A DNA stretch of 64,000 nucleotides from Pseudoclavibacter sp. 13-3 (GCF_021168475.1 NZ_JAJOZT010000001.1:248001-312000), one strand, 5' to 3'. Shown: positions 45,112 to 54,344, counted from the first letter of the stretch. Numbers and translations: made by a program. The notes: a model not told the origin generated them from the letters alone.

Positions 45112-45758
45112 ATCATGTGCATGAGGATGCCACGGCGAGTGCACGCGGAGGAAGCCGCTCACGTGACATCCTGCTCGCTGCCGCAAGTGACCTCCTCGAC
45201 GAGCGCGACCCGAGCGACATCTCGGTGACCGACATCGTGAACGTCGCCGGCGTCACCCGCCCCACCTTCTACCAGGCCTTCGGCGACCTGCCCACGATCT
45301 TCGCTGCAGCCGCCATGGCCCGCCTGCGCGTGGCCTTCGTCGCGGTGCGACACGATCTGAAACCCGGAGAAGAGATCGCCGACGCCATGCACGAGGCGTT
45401 CGCCACCGTGCTGAACACCGTGCTCGACCACGGAGCGTTCTTTCTACGGGTCTTTCACGGCCCAGGAGGCGACCGTGTCGTCGCAGCCTTCACCAATTTT
45501 CTCGCCCAGCGCATCAGTGCAGACACGCCGATCGCAGACGCGCTGGAGACCTCACCGCTGCCAGCTTCGACCACCAGCCATGCACTCTCTGCCGGGCTCA
45601 TCTGGATGCTGATCGACTGGCTCCAGGCCGACGACCGCTGCGACGTGCCCACGATTGCCCGGCAGATGCGCGAATACCTCACGCGCTGCGTGATCGGCGG
45701 CCTTGCCACTCCGGGGCCCAGCGCAGTCCTCCGTCTCGCGTCGCAGCACTCGCCGTAG
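45102..45758 (+). CDS. TetR family transcriptional regulator
   Basis: This 218-residue regulator has a TetR helix-turn-helix, RDILLAAASDLLDERDPSDISVTDIVNVAGVTRPTFYQAFGDLPTIF, at residues 21-67. The ligand domain is not recognised. The first gene downstream on the same strand is a DUF3533 membrane protein of the type often controlled by an adjacent TetR protein, so this is the probable target along with itself. The start ATG lies within a perfect inverted repeat. Confidence 0.87.
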   Translation: MRKDHVHEDATASARGGSRSRDILLAAASDLLDERDPSDISVTDIVNVAGVTRPTFYQAFGDLPTIFAAAAMARLRVAFVAVRHDLKPGEEIADAMHEAFATVLNTVLDHGAFFLRVFHGPGGDRVVAAFTNFLAQRISADTPIADALETSPLPASTTSHALSAGLIWMLIDWLQADDRCDVPTIARQMREYLTRCVIGGLATPGPSAVLRLASQHSP

Positions 45759-45811
45759 CAGCCAGACCATACCCGTTCCGCAGGGCGAGCATCCTGCTTC
45801 CGGCACCGCCG

Positions 45812-45884
45812 CTCACCCCAGACATCTCACCCCAGACATCTCGTCCCAGCCTTCCCCGCAGCACAGCCTTCCCCGCAGCACAGC
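45812..45884. repeat. Two successive tandem duplications in spacer
   Basis: CTCACCCCAGACAT occurs twice in tandem (45812-45825, 45826-45839), and the 17-mer CTTCCCCGCAGCACAGC occurs twice in tandem (45851-45867, 45868-45884). Both lie in the 245-base spacer between the TetR and DUF3533 genes, and I see no gene or terminator in them. Confidence 0.8.
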
Positions 45885-46003
45885 GCGGCGCAAGGCTGCT
45901 CAGCATGCCCCGCCGCAGCGTCCCCAGCCGACCCTCATCGCCGGTTGCTGACTCATCTTCACTCGTCTCACTCGTCTCATTTCTCATTCGAAAGCGCAGG
46001 ATC

Positions 46004-47311
46004 ATGCCGACACACTCCACCCCGAAACCTCCCGCGCATCGCGGCCCCCTGATGTGGGCCGCGCCCACGGTCGTCGTCTCCATCGTGATGGCCGTCCTCG
46101 CCTTCATGTACCTCGCCTCGAACATCAACGCGGCCGACAACCTGCATGACTTCCCGATCGCCGTCGTCGACCAGGACTCCGGCACGACCCTCGCCGACGG
46201 GGAGCATTTCGACGCCGGCGCACAGATCGCCCAGGGCATCGTCGACGGCATCGACAGCGACCAGTTCAGCGTGGCCGAGATCACCCTCGACGAGGCGCAG
46301 CAGCGCATGTCTGCCGGAGACCTCTATGCGGCGATCGTGCTGCCCGACGACTTGAGCCAGCAGCTGACCGCCTGGGGTGCCGGTACGCTCTCGGCCACTC
46401 CGGTGACGCAGCCGAGCGCCACTGTGCTCGTCAACCCCCGCAACGGCAGCGGAGGCGCATCGATCGGCACACGAGTCGGCGAGCAGGCGCTGGCCCAGGC
46501 CAACTCCGCGCTCGGCAAGCAGCTCACCACTGTGGTGGAGCAGCAGAGCGCCGCCCTCCAGACATCGCTCACCGGCACGGCCCAGGCCGCCCTCGCGCAG
46601 CCCCTGCACGTCGACGTCCAGATGTACAACCCGCTGCCTTCGGGAACCGGCGACGGCCTCGCCGCGTTCTTCTTCGCCCTGCTGCTGGTGCTCGCGGGCT
46701 TCACCGGCTCAATGGCAGCGAGCACCGTGATCGACTCGATGCTCGGCGCCACGCCGAGCGAGATGGGGCCGGCCTACGGCTTCCAGCCGTTCGCCGGTCT
46801 GAGTCGGCTCCGCACACTTGCGCTCAAATGGGGCGTGATGACCCTGATCTCTCTGGTCGTCGCCACCCTCTTCGTCATCATCAGTCAGGCCGTCGGCATG
46901 CCCGTCGACCATCCGTGGACTCTGTGGTGCCTCAGCCTGCTGATGATTCTCGCGGTCTCGCTGGTCGCACAGACCGTGCAGGCCCTGCTGGGCAGCGCCG
47001 GCCTGCTGCTCAACTTGTTCATCTTCATCATTCTGGGCCTGCCGAGCTCTGGAGGCACCGTCCCCCTCGAGGCCCTGCCCGGATTCTTCCGCTGGCTGGC
47101 GGGCTTCGAGCCACTGCACCAGATCTACGTCGGCGTGCGCTCCGTGCTGTTCTACGACGCGGCGTGGGATGCCGGCCTCGGGCATGCGGTCGTCACCGGA
47201 TCATCGGCGATCGTCGTCGCGCTGATCATCGGCGTCGTCGGCATGAGGTTCTATGACCGTCATGGTGACTCGCGAAACCCCCGTCTGGCCCTCGCAGCTG
47301 CGGCACTGTGA
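46004..47311 (+). CDS. DUF3533/YhgE-Pip-like membrane protein
   Basis: This 435-residue protein has the ABC-2-like layout of DUF3533 and YhgE/Pip proteins: one N-terminal helix (AAPTVVVSIVMAVLAFMYLASNI), a large extracytoplasmic domain beginning FPIAVVDQDSGTTLADG, and five or six C-terminal helices. Related proteins act in export of lipids or drugs or as phage receptors; the role here is unknown. ATG 46004 follows GCAGGATC; an upstream in-frame ATG at 45905 gives an unlikely Arg/Ser-rich extension. The TetR gene upstream probably controls it. Confidence 0.83.
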   Translation: MPTHSTPKPPAHRGPLMWAAPTVVVSIVMAVLAFMYLASNINAADNLHDFPIAVVDQDSGTTLADGEHFDAGAQIAQGIVDGIDSDQFSVAEITLDEAQQRMSAGDLYAAIVLPDDLSQQLTAWGAGTLSATPVTQPSATVLVNPRNGSGGASIGTRVGEQALAQANSALGKQLTTVVEQQSAALQTSLTGTAQAALAQPLHVDVQMYNPLPSGTGDGLAAFFFALLLVLAGFTGSMAASTVIDSMLGATPSEMGPAYGFQPFAGLSRLRTLALKWGVMTLISLVVATLFVIISQAVGMPVDHPWTLWCLSLLMILAVSLVAQTVQALLGSAGLLLNLFIFIILGLPSSGGTVPLEALPGFFRWLAGFEPLHQIYVGVRSVLFYDAAWDAGLGHAVVTGSSAIVVALIIGVVGMRFYDRHGDSRNPRLALAAAAL

Positions 47312-47411
47312 CGATCTGGTGAATTCACAGCACATTGCGGCCACAGAGCACCCGGTCCGGCTATTCGAACGGTAGTGTGAGAGAGGTTCCACCCTTTGGA
47401 GGCAAACTGTC

Positions 47412-48182
47412 GTGATGAACGTCGTCAGCTACAACCTGCGCAAGAACCGTGCTCTGTGCGAGCTCGATGATCTGACCAGTCGATTCGATCCCGACGTGCT
47501 GTGTCTGCAAGAGTGCGACATCGACTCCCTGCCGACCGAGATCGGGTCGCTGCGACTCGCAGAGGCGACCCGCGGCAATCGGCTCGGCATCTCGGTGTTC
47601 TATCGCGCCGATCGCTTCCGGCTGATCGACTCGCAGACGCACCAGCTCAAGAAGTCGCTGCACGACCGCGTCGCCGCTCCCGCGCACGAACGCCTGGTCG
47701 CGACCCGCCTGATGGATCTCACCCGCGATCGCGAGCTGATGGTCGCATCCTTTCACGGGGCCCCGCTCACCGCGCTCAACTCGCTGCGACGCAACCAGAT
47801 TCGCACGTCGTTCGAACGACTCGCGCAGTTCGGTGCCGGTCTGCCGTCGCTGATGGTCGGCGATTACAACTATCCGTTCTTCCAGCGTCACCTGCAGCAG
47901 CGCGTGCGCACGCACGGTTACGAGCTGACCGCAACCGAGCAGCGCACCTATCAGCGCTATCGCATCTTCCGCGGCCGCTACGACATGGCGACGTCGACCG
48001 GCTTCACGGTCAATCGCGTCACCTCGCTGCCGCAGGGGCTCTCAGATCATCACCCGATTCTGGTGAACGCCTCGTACGACGACTCGAGTGCCAGCACTCA
48101 GACGCTCACCAGTGTCGCGACGAAATCTGGTCACGGCCCCAAGAGCAACACTCCTGCCACGTTCGTTCCCGGTCTGGCCTGA
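47412..48182 (+). CDS. Endonuclease/exonuclease/phosphatase family protein
   Basis: This 256-residue cytosolic protein has the EEP-fold active-site motifs: NVVSYNLRKN (Asn), VLCLQECD with the metal-binding Glu near residue 34, LMVGDYNYPFF near 156, and GLSDHHPIL near 217. It could be a nuclease or a phosphodiesterase. The GTG at 47412 is 9 bases from GGAGG and directly precedes an ATG; either may be used. GTGAATTCAC, a 10-bp palindrome, lies just upstream at 47319-47328. Confidence 0.87.
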   Translation: MMNVVSYNLRKNRALCELDDLTSRFDPDVLCLQECDIDSLPTEIGSLRLAEATRGNRLGISVFYRADRFRLIDSQTHQLKKSLHDRVAAPAHERLVATRLMDLTRDRELMVASFHGAPLTALNSLRRNQIRTSFERLAQFGAGLPSLMVGDYNYPFFQRHLQQRVRTHGYELTATEQRTYQRYRIFRGRYDMATSTGFTVNRVTSLPQGLSDHHPILVNASYDDSSASTQTLTSVATKSGHGPKSNTPATFVPGLA

Positions 48183-48291
48183 GCCGCTCACTGCCTCCCA
48201 GCCTCGGCCATTCGGGCTTTCGCATCGCACCCGAGCCGCGCCCGAGAGAACGAGTGAGGTCTGCCTCGCCCCATCGGCGTGCAAGTGACGG

Positions 48292-48327
48292 TATTGTGTC
48301 ATGTGGTCCTGATGTGGTCTGACCACA
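48292..48327 (+). promoter_or_regulatory. LldR/FadR-type operator of the lactate permease
   Basis: TGTGGTC-T-GACCACA at 48313-48327 is a perfect 15-bp palindrome containing the GntR/FadR-family core TGGTCNGACCA. ATGTGGTCCTG just before it repeats the half-site. A TATTGT -10 box lies at 48292-48297, so the operator falls just after the expected transcription start. This suggests repression by an LldR-like GntR regulator that is relieved by lactate. Confidence 0.7.
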
Positions 48328-48430
48328 AATGCCACCACTGGCACCCGACCGATCCTGACGACGACGTCGCTCATCCCCAGACTGAACGGCGCTCGTGTGT
48401 GCTGTCCAGCATGCACGAAAGGCCCCTGTC

Positions 48431-50050
48431 ATGTGGATACAACCGCTTGATCCGACCGGCAATCTCGCTCTCTCAGCGGGACTCGCCGCTGTACCGGTGA
48501 TCTTCTTTCTGGTAGCACTGGTCGGCTTCAAGATGAAGGGCACCACCGCTGCGGCGATCTCGGCCGTGCTCGCCATCATCGTGGCGTTCGTCGGCTTCGG
48601 CATGCCGGCGGTGGCCATCGGCGGCGCCGCCCTCGACGGTGTGCTCAACGGCCTGTGGCCGATCGGCTACATCATTCTGATGGCGGTGTGGCTCTACAAA
48701 CTCGCCGTGCGCAGCGGCAAGTTCGACATCATTCGCAACAGCATCTCGGGCATCGCCGCCGACCAGCGCATCCAGGTGCTGCTGATCGCATTCTGCTTCG
48801 GAGCATTTCTCGAGGGCGCGGCCGGCTTCGGCGTGCCGATCACGATCTGCGCCGCGCTGCTGGTGACACTGGGCTTTCCCGGGCTGAAGGCTGCCGTGCT
48901 GGCACTCATCTCGAACGCCGCGGCCGGTGCCTTCGGCGCCATCGGCATTCCCGTGATCATCGCCGCACGCCAGGGCGACGTCCCGATCCCCGAGCTGTCG
49001 GGCATGATGGTGGTGGTCGGTCAGCTGCCCACGATCATCATCCCGTTCCTGCTGGTCGCCATTCTCGACGGCTTCCGCGGCATCCGCGAGGTGCTGCCCG
49101 CCCTCATCACCGTGGTCGTCGCGTTCAGCGGCTCGCAGGCCCTGCTGCTGCTCGTGCTGGGCCAGCCCGACCTCGCCGACATCATCCCGTCGATCGTCGC
49201 TCTCGCCGCCCTCGCCGTGCTGTCGCACTTCTGGAAGCCGAAGCGCACCTTCCGCATGCCCGGTGCTCCCGAGCCGATCAGCGAGCACTACACCCCGCGT
49301 CAGCTGGTCAGCGCCTGGTCGCCGTTCCTGTTTCTGACCGTGCTCATTCTGATCTGGAGCGCCCCCTTCTTCACAAACCTCTTCGATCGGTCGAAGGGTG
49401 GCGCACTCTCTGCGCTGAGCGTGCCGGTTGCGATCCCGGGTCTCGACGGCCAGGTCATGGCTGCAGGTGCGGATGCACCGATGACTGCGGTGTGGACGTG
49501 GTCGCCGATCGGCGCCGCCGGAACCGCGATTCTGGTGTCAGTGCTGCTCACCGCGCTGACCAGCAGCGCACTCTCCTGGAAGCAGGTCGGCGAGGAGTTC
49601 ATCGCATCGGTCAAGATGCTCTGGCAGCCGATCCTGCTGATCCTGCTCATCATGATCGTCGCCTATATCGCAAACTTCTCCGGCGGCTCGACCACCATCG
49701 GCCATGCCCTGGCAAGCGTCGGCGCGCTGTTCCCGCTGCTCTCACCGGTGATCGGCTGGCTGGGTGTGTTCATCACCGGCTCGGTCGTCAACAACAACAC
49801 GCTCTTCGCTCACCTGCAGTCGGTGACGGCAACCGAGATCGGCACCGATCCGACCCTGCTGGTCTCGGCGAACGTGGCCGGCGGCGGCATCGGCAAGATC
49901 GTCTCGCCGCAGTCCATCGCCGTCTCATCTGCCGCGGTCGGTCTCGCAGGCAAGGAGTCGGCGATCATGCGCGCCGCGCTCCCATACAGCCTCGGGCTGC
50001 TGGTCGTGCTGTCGCTGTGGGTCTACGCACTCTCGCTGTTTCTTCGCTGA
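48431..50050 (+). CDS. L-lactate permease
   Basis: This 539-residue membrane protein belongs to the LctP/LldP lactate:H+ symporter family, with about thirteen hydrophobic segments. Conserved blocks include GFKMKGTTAAAISAVLAIIVAF, the FGAFLEGAAGFGVPITICAALLVTLGF motif, and FITGSVVNNNTLFAHLQ plus GGGIGKIVSPQSIA near the C terminus. ATG 48431 follows AAAGG at proper spacing. An LldR-type operator upstream supports the lactate assignment. No lactate dehydrogenase genes are adjacent. Confidence 0.94.
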   Translation: MWIQPLDPTGNLALSAGLAAVPVIFFLVALVGFKMKGTTAAAISAVLAIIVAFVGFGMPAVAIGGAALDGVLNGLWPIGYIILMAVWLYKLAVRSGKFDIIRNSISGIAADQRIQVLLIAFCFGAFLEGAAGFGVPITICAALLVTLGFPGLKAAVLALISNAAAGAFGAIGIPVIIAARQGDVPIPELSGMMVVVGQLPTIIIPFLLVAILDGFRGIREVLPALITVVVAFSGSQALLLLVLGQPDLADIIPSIVALAALAVLSHFWKPKRTFRMPGAPEPISEHYTPRQLVSAWSPFLFLTVLILIWSAPFFTNLFDRSKGGALSALSVPVAIPGLDGQVMAAGADAPMTAVWTWSPIGAAGTAILVSVLLTALTSSALSWKQVGEEFIASVKMLWQPILLILLIMIVAYIANFSGGSTTIGHALASVGALFPLLSPVIGWLGVFITGSVVNNNTLFAHLQSVTATEIGTDPTLLVSANVAGGGIGKIVSPQSIAVSSAAVGLAGKESAIMRAALPYSLGLLVVLSLWVYALSLFLR

Positions 50051-50190
50051 GCATGCCGACCGTGCACCCGCGGCCCTGTCGCCTCGGCAGGCGCCGCGGG
50101 AATCTGCACGCACCGTAGACTGGCCGTGGTCGGCTGCACCCCGGGAGCCGGCTCCCCCGCTCTTCACCTCGGGCACGCAGGAGCGCAGCC

Positions 50191-51747
50191 ATGTCAGCAG
50201 TGCAGTTCGTCAGCTCTCTCGCCCTCATCGCGCACATTCTGATCGTGCTCGTCGCCGCCATCGCGATCTCGCTGCGCCGCAAGCCGGCGACCGCGATCGC
50301 CTGGATTCTGACCATCGTCTTCATCCCCCTCGTCGGGGTGCTCGGGTTTCTGACCGTCGGCGTCGGGCGGCTGCCGCGCTGGCGGCGTGAGCGACAGCAC
50401 GAGGTCAACGAGATGATGCTCGGCCGCTCAGGCGTCGCCGCTCACCGTGTGACGCCTGAGTCGCCCGACTGGCTGGCCACCGGCCTGGTGCTCAATGAGC
50501 GTCTCGGCGCCCTGCCGATGGTGGGCGGCAACCGTGTGCGACTGATCGACGACTATCATGCCTCGTTCGCCGCGATGGCCGAAGACATCGACCACGCCGT
50601 CGACTTCGTCCATGTGCAGTTCTACATCCTGGTGCACGACAGCACCACGCAGCCGTTCTTCGACGCACTTCGGCGAGCCTGCGCACGTGGCGTCACCGTC
50701 AGAGTGCTCTCTGACCACCTCTCCGGCTTCATGTACCCGCACCGGCGCGAGACCCAGCGCCTGCTGAGCGACATGGGAGCGCAATACCGCCCGATGCTGC
50801 CGCTTCGCCCGTTCTCGCTGCAGTGGCAGCGACCCGATCTGCGCAATCACCGCAAGGTCTTGGTGATCGACGGCGCAGTCGCCTACACGGGGTCGCAGAA
50901 CCTGATCGACGAGTCCTATCTGAAGCCGAAGAACCTCCGGCGCGGGCTCCACTGGCATGAGGTCATGATGCGTGCCGAGGGCCCTCTGGTCGCCGAGCTG
51001 GACGCCGTCTTCGTCTCTGACTGGTACAGCGAATCTGGCCACATGCTCACGCCGGCTGCGCATGGCCAGGCTCGGCCAGCATCCGCAGCAGCAGCTTTGA
51101 GCCGGCCGGACGAGACCTCCCCCGCCCAGTCGGAGACCCCCATTGCGCTCGATGGCCCCAGCATCACCGAGGGCCCTGCCGGAGCCGAGGTGGCCCACGT
51201 CGACGCCCAAGTCGTGCCCAGCGGGCCGAGCTTCGAGAACGACAACACACTCAAGCTGTTCGTCATGCTCATCCAGAACGCTCGTCGCCGCATCAGCATC
51301 GCAAGCCCGTACTTCGTCCCAGACGAATCCACGCTGCTCGCACTCGTCACCGCGGCCTCGCGAGGGCTCGACGTCGAGCTCTTCGTCTCGGAGGTGGGCG
51401 ACCAGGTGTTCGTGCACCATGCACAGCGTTCCTATTACGCCGCGCTGCTGGAGGCCGGGGTGTCGATTCATCTCTATCGTGCTCCCACCGTGCTGCACTC
51501 GAAGCACTTCTCCATCGACGACGAGGTCGCCGTCATCGGCTCCAGCAACATGGACATCCGCTCGTTCAGCCTCAACATGGAGGTCTCGGTGCTGGTTCGC
51601 AGCCGCGGCTTCGTCGACCGGTTGCGGCTCATCGAAGACAGCTACCGTCGCAACAGCCGCTCCCTCGACCTTGAGCAGTGGAACAGCCGGCCGCTGCGCG
51701 AGAAGGCTCTGGACGGCATTGCCCGTCTCACCTCTGCCGTGCAATAG
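50191..51747 (+). CDS. cls: Cardiolipin synthase
   Basis: This 518-residue membrane enzyme joins phosphatidyl groups to make cardiolipin. Two N-terminal helices (SLALIAHILIVLVAAIAISL and AIAWILTIVFIPLVGVLGFL) form the PLDc_N anchor. The two HKD motifs are HRKVLVIDGAVAYTGSQN near residue 229 and HSKHFSIDDEVAVIGSSNMD near 436. A low-complexity insert of about 50 residues separates the two catalytic domains. CAGGAG precedes the ATG. The gene stands alone. Confidence 0.93.
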   Translation: MSAVQFVSSLALIAHILIVLVAAIAISLRRKPATAIAWILTIVFIPLVGVLGFLTVGVGRLPRWRRERQHEVNEMMLGRSGVAAHRVTPESPDWLATGLVLNERLGALPMVGGNRVRLIDDYHASFAAMAEDIDHAVDFVHVQFYILVHDSTTQPFFDALRRACARGVTVRVLSDHLSGFMYPHRRETQRLLSDMGAQYRPMLPLRPFSLQWQRPDLRNHRKVLVIDGAVAYTGSQNLIDESYLKPKNLRRGLHWHEVMMRAEGPLVAELDAVFVSDWYSESGHMLTPAAHGQARPASAAAALSRPDETSPAQSETPIALDGPSITEGPAGAEVAHVDAQVVPSGPSFENDNTLKLFVMLIQNARRRISIASPYFVPDESTLLALVTAASRGLDVELFVSEVGDQVFVHHAQRSYYAALLEAGVSIHLYRAPTVLHSKHFSIDDEVAVIGSSNMDIRSFSLNMEVSVLVRSRGFVDRLRLIEDSYRRNSRSLDLEQWNSRPLREKALDGIARLTSAVQ

Positions 51748-51751
51748 CCTC

Positions 51752-51809
51752 TTGCAGATTACGATATATCGCTATATATTCAATCATGTTCCCGATACCG
51801 ATATATCGG
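51752..51809 (+). promoter_or_regulatory. PadR promoter with two palindromic operators
   Basis: TTGCAG (51752-51757) and TATATT (51775-51780) are separated by exactly 17 bases. CGATATATCG (51762-51771) lies in this spacer, and CCGATATATCGG (51798-51809) lies about 10 bases after the expected start of transcription. The shared GATATATC core strongly suggests autorepression by the PadR protein encoded next. A further hairpin, GTCGGGAG/CTCCCGAC, follows at 51814-51831 in the leader. Confidence 0.75.
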
Positions 51810-51858
51810 GATAGTCGGGAGTCCTCCCGACACCACCACGACTGTTCGAGGAGAACAC

Positions 51859-52554
51859 ATGCACAACGAACGATTCCACCACCATTCAGCGCCTGACGGC
51901 GGACGGCAACCCTTCGGCTGGGAATGCGCAGAGCACACGAGATCTCGCTACAGCGGCCCACAGCATGGTGGGCCCGATTTCGGCGGGCCAGGCTTCGGCG
52001 GCCCGGGCTTCGGCGGGCGCCGTGGTCACGGCCCCGGCGGTCACGGCCCCCGCGCGCACGGACGCGCTCGCCGCGGTGACACACGGCTGGCCATCCTGTC
52101 TCTGCTCAGCGACGAGGCCTCCAACGGCTATGGCATCATCAAGCGCATCGCCGAACGCACCGATGACAGCTGGCGGCCGAGCCCCGGCTCCATCTATCCC
52201 ACGCTGCAGCAGCTCACCGAAGAGGGCCTGATCGCGGCATCCGCCGCCGACGGTGCGCACGAGCTCACCGCGGCAGGCAAGAAGTACGTCGCCGAGCACG
52301 CGGATGAGATCGCACACATCTGGGATGCACGCCCGCATCGCGGCGAGCATGGCGGCATCCGGGACGCCGCCGAAGCACTCTTCGGCGTCATCGGAGACTT
52401 CCGGCACGCCACCGCCGGCCAGCGCCAGGCGGCCATCCAGGAGCTGACCCGCACACGCAAGGCGCTCTTCCGCATCCTCGCCGACGACGAGCCGGTGCAC
52501 CCAGACGCGCCGAGCACGACGGACGCGCAGGCAGCATCCGACTCTGCCGAGTGA
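51859..52554 (+). CDS. PadR family transcriptional regulator
   Basis: This 231-residue protein has an unusual N-terminal extension of about 70 residues rich in Gly, His and Pro (GGPDFGGPGFGGPGFGGRRGHGPGG), then the PadR winged helix: RLAILSLLSDEASNGYGIIKRIAERTDDSWRPSPGSIYPTLQQLTEEGLI. The C-terminal helices (AAEALFGVIGDFRHATAGQRQAAIQELTRTR) are for dimerisation. ATG 51859 follows GAGGAG. Paired palindromes in its promoter suggest autoregulation. No drug exporter is adjacent; the next gene is a YitT protein. Confidence 0.92.
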   Translation: MHNERFHHHSAPDGGRQPFGWECAEHTRSRYSGPQHGGPDFGGPGFGGPGFGGRRGHGPGGHGPRAHGRARRGDTRLAILSLLSDEASNGYGIIKRIAERTDDSWRPSPGSIYPTLQQLTEEGLIAASAADGAHELTAAGKKYVAEHADEIAHIWDARPHRGEHGGIRDAAEALFGVIGDFRHATAGQRQAAIQELTRTRKALFRILADDEPVHPDAPSTTDAQAASDSAE

Positions 52555-52585
52555 GGCCGGTCGCCGGCCTGTCTCGGACGGTCGG

Positions 52586-52591
52586 TAGAAT
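52586..52591 (+). promoter_or_regulatory. -10 box of leaderless yitT-like gene
   Basis: TAGAAT lies eight bases before the ATG at 52600, and no ribosome site is present. No good -35 is visible. Confidence 0.4.
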
Positions 52592-52599
52592 ACGCATCT

Positions 52600-53259
52600 A
52601 TGACTTCCTCTCCCGATGCAGCAGATTCGAGCTCTGAGAGCGATCCGGCTCAGCAGCGATACGCACCGCAGCATCACACCGTTCTCGAAGATGTCGTCGG
52701 CATCTCGAGCGGAGTGTTCGCGGCGTCGCTCGGGCTCTACCTGCTGCACTCGGCCGGGGTGGTCACCGGAGGCACCGCAGGCCTCTCCCTGCTGCTGGCA
52801 TATGCGACGCCGGTGCCCTTCGGCGTGCTGTTCCTGGCGGTCAACCTGCCGTTCTTCATTCTCGCGGTCAGACACCGCGGCTGGAACTTCACGATCCGCA
52901 CCGTCCTCGCCGTCACAGCAGTCTCCGCGCTCTCCCCGCTGCACCCGGCCATGCTCGGCCCACTCGCTGAGAATCCGATCTATGGCACCGTCGCCGGCAA
53001 CCTGCTGGCCGGCATCGGCCTGCTGATTCTCTTCAGACACCACGCCAGTCTCGGCGGCTTCAACATCATGGCGCTGATCATGCAAGACCGATGGGGGTGG
53101 CGAGCCGGCTACGTGCAGATGGCCCTGGACGTCGTCATCGTGGTCGCCGCGCTCACGGTGACCTCGCCGTTCAACGTGCTGCTCTCGGCCATCGGCGCGG
53201 TGATCATGAATCTCGTCATCGCGTTGAACCACAGGCCGGGCAGATACCTGGGGTTCTGA
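52600..53259 (+). CDS. YitT family membrane protein
   Basis: This 219-residue protein has five hydrophobic segments and the YitT core: EDVVGISSGVFAASLGLYLLHSAGVVTGGTAGLSLLL and NLPFFILAVRHRGWNFTIRTV. The DUF2179 cytosolic domain found in longer members is absent, so this is the short form. Function is not known; some relatives are proposed transporters. The ATG at 52600 appears leaderless. It ends 27 bases before a convergent TetR gene. Confidence 0.86.
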   Translation: MTSSPDAADSSSESDPAQQRYAPQHHTVLEDVVGISSGVFAASLGLYLLHSAGVVTGGTAGLSLLLAYATPVPFGVLFLAVNLPFFILAVRHRGWNFTIRTVLAVTAVSALSPLHPAMLGPLAENPIYGTVAGNLLAGIGLLILFRHHASLGGFNIMALIMQDRWGWRAGYVQMALDVVIVVAALTVTSPFNVLLSAIGAVIMNLVIALNHRPGRYLGF

Positions 53260-53286
53260 CCCTGGACGCCGAGTACGTGCCTTCGG

Positions 53287-54150
53287 CTACTGTGCACCGC
53301 CTCGTCTGCTCCGCCGAGGCGGAGTCGAGGCTGCTGTCCGCTCGCCGAGCCGTGCGTCTGCGGCGCTCGGCTCTGGCAGCAGTCCGAGGTGTCGGGCGTG
53401 CTCGACAGCCAGCCCCTGCAGATAGACAGGCACGTTCTCGATCGACCCGCGATAGTGCCCGCCGAGACTGAACGAGATCGTGCCGACCAGCGAGGTCCAG
53501 GCACTGATGAGGGCGAAGACTTCCGCGGCTCCAAGTGAGGCGGCGTCTGCAGAGGCGTCTTCCGACGCCGACTCGTGCCGCACCCACTCGCGAACGCGGG
53601 CCAGGTCGTCGGCGTCGATCAGCTGCGCGGCGTCGATCAGCTGCGCGCCGTCGTCGGGCGCGGGCCGGCGGCAGCTTCGGGCGTCGAGCACGATCTGCAG
53701 CAGCACCCGAATGACGGTGGTCGCAGGCTCCACCGTCGAGGTGGGAGCCGAGTAGCCGATCACCGGCGTGCCGTAGATGAGCTGGAATTGCTGCGGGTGC
53801 GCCTGAGCCCACGCGAAGGCGGCGCTCCACACGGCGACCCAACGCCGCAAATGCGACGCTCCCGACCGCGTCTGCACGCTGTCTGCCTTCGCCATCGCCC
53901 GCCCCATGCTGCTGTAAGCACGCGAGATCAGCTCGGTCAGCAGATCGTCACGGCCGTCGAAGTATCGATAGAGCGCCCCTACGGTGAGATGGAGTTCCCG
54001 GGCGATGGCCCGCATCGAGAGCTGGGCCGCGCCGACTCCAGCGAGTTCGTGCTCTGCCGCTGTGATGATTCGAACACGCGTCTCAGCGCGCTCGGATGTG
54101 GCGATGGCTTCTGCTTCTGCCTTTGCCTCGCCCGATCTGTGCGTCGTCAT
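53287..54150 (-). CDS. TetR family transcriptional regulator
   Basis: This 287-residue regulator has a TetR helix-turn-helix, RVRIITAAEHELAGVGAAQLSMRAIARELHLTVGALYRYFDGRDDLLTELI, at residues 25-75. The C-terminal ligand domain is of the TetR_C_33-like type (WVAVWSAAFAWAQAHPQQFQLIYGTPVIGY). It is divergent from an epimerase gene and shares a spacer with two perfect GTGAACA-C-TGTTCAC palindromes. ATG 54150 is the family start; ribosome site is weak (GGGGCGA). Confidence 0.88.
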   Translation of the reverse strand: MTTHRSGEAKAEAEAIATSERAETRVRIITAAEHELAGVGAAQLSMRAIARELHLTVGALYRYFDGRDDLLTELISRAYSSMGRAMAKADSVQTRSGASHLRRWVAVWSAAFAWAQAHPQQFQLIYGTPVIGYSAPTSTVEPATTVIRVLLQIVLDARSCRRPAPDDGAQLIDAAQLIDADDLARVREWVRHESASEDASADAASLGAAEVFALISAWTSLVGTISFSLGGHYRGSIENVPVYLQGLAVEHARHLGLLPEPSAADARLGERTAASTPPRRSRRGGAQ

Positions 54151-54192
54151 GAGTTCGCCCCGCTGTTCTCGCGTTGTGCAGCACGCAGCACC

Positions 54193-54248
54193 TTGACCGC
54201 GTGAACACTGTTCACTATAGTCGAAGACAATCCGTGAACACTGTTCAC
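54193..54248. promoter_or_regulatory. Twin TetR operators in a divergent promoter
   Basis: Two identical 15-bp palindromes, GTGAACA-C-TGTTCAC, lie at 54201-54215 and 54234-54248, 33 bases apart. The first exactly fills the 17-base spacer between TTGACC (54193-54198) and TATAGT (54216-54221), a strong plus-strand promoter for the epimerase gene. ACTATAGT is itself palindromic, so the same box could serve the TetR gene on the other strand. The regulator should repress both genes. Confidence 0.8.
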
Positions 54249-54344
54249 TGCTCGCGCTCGCCGAGCTCGGCAACGAGACCGCGCGATGCCCCTCACCACA
54301 CCCGACCGCACGCACATCCGCACCCTTACCGCCCAGGAGCACAT

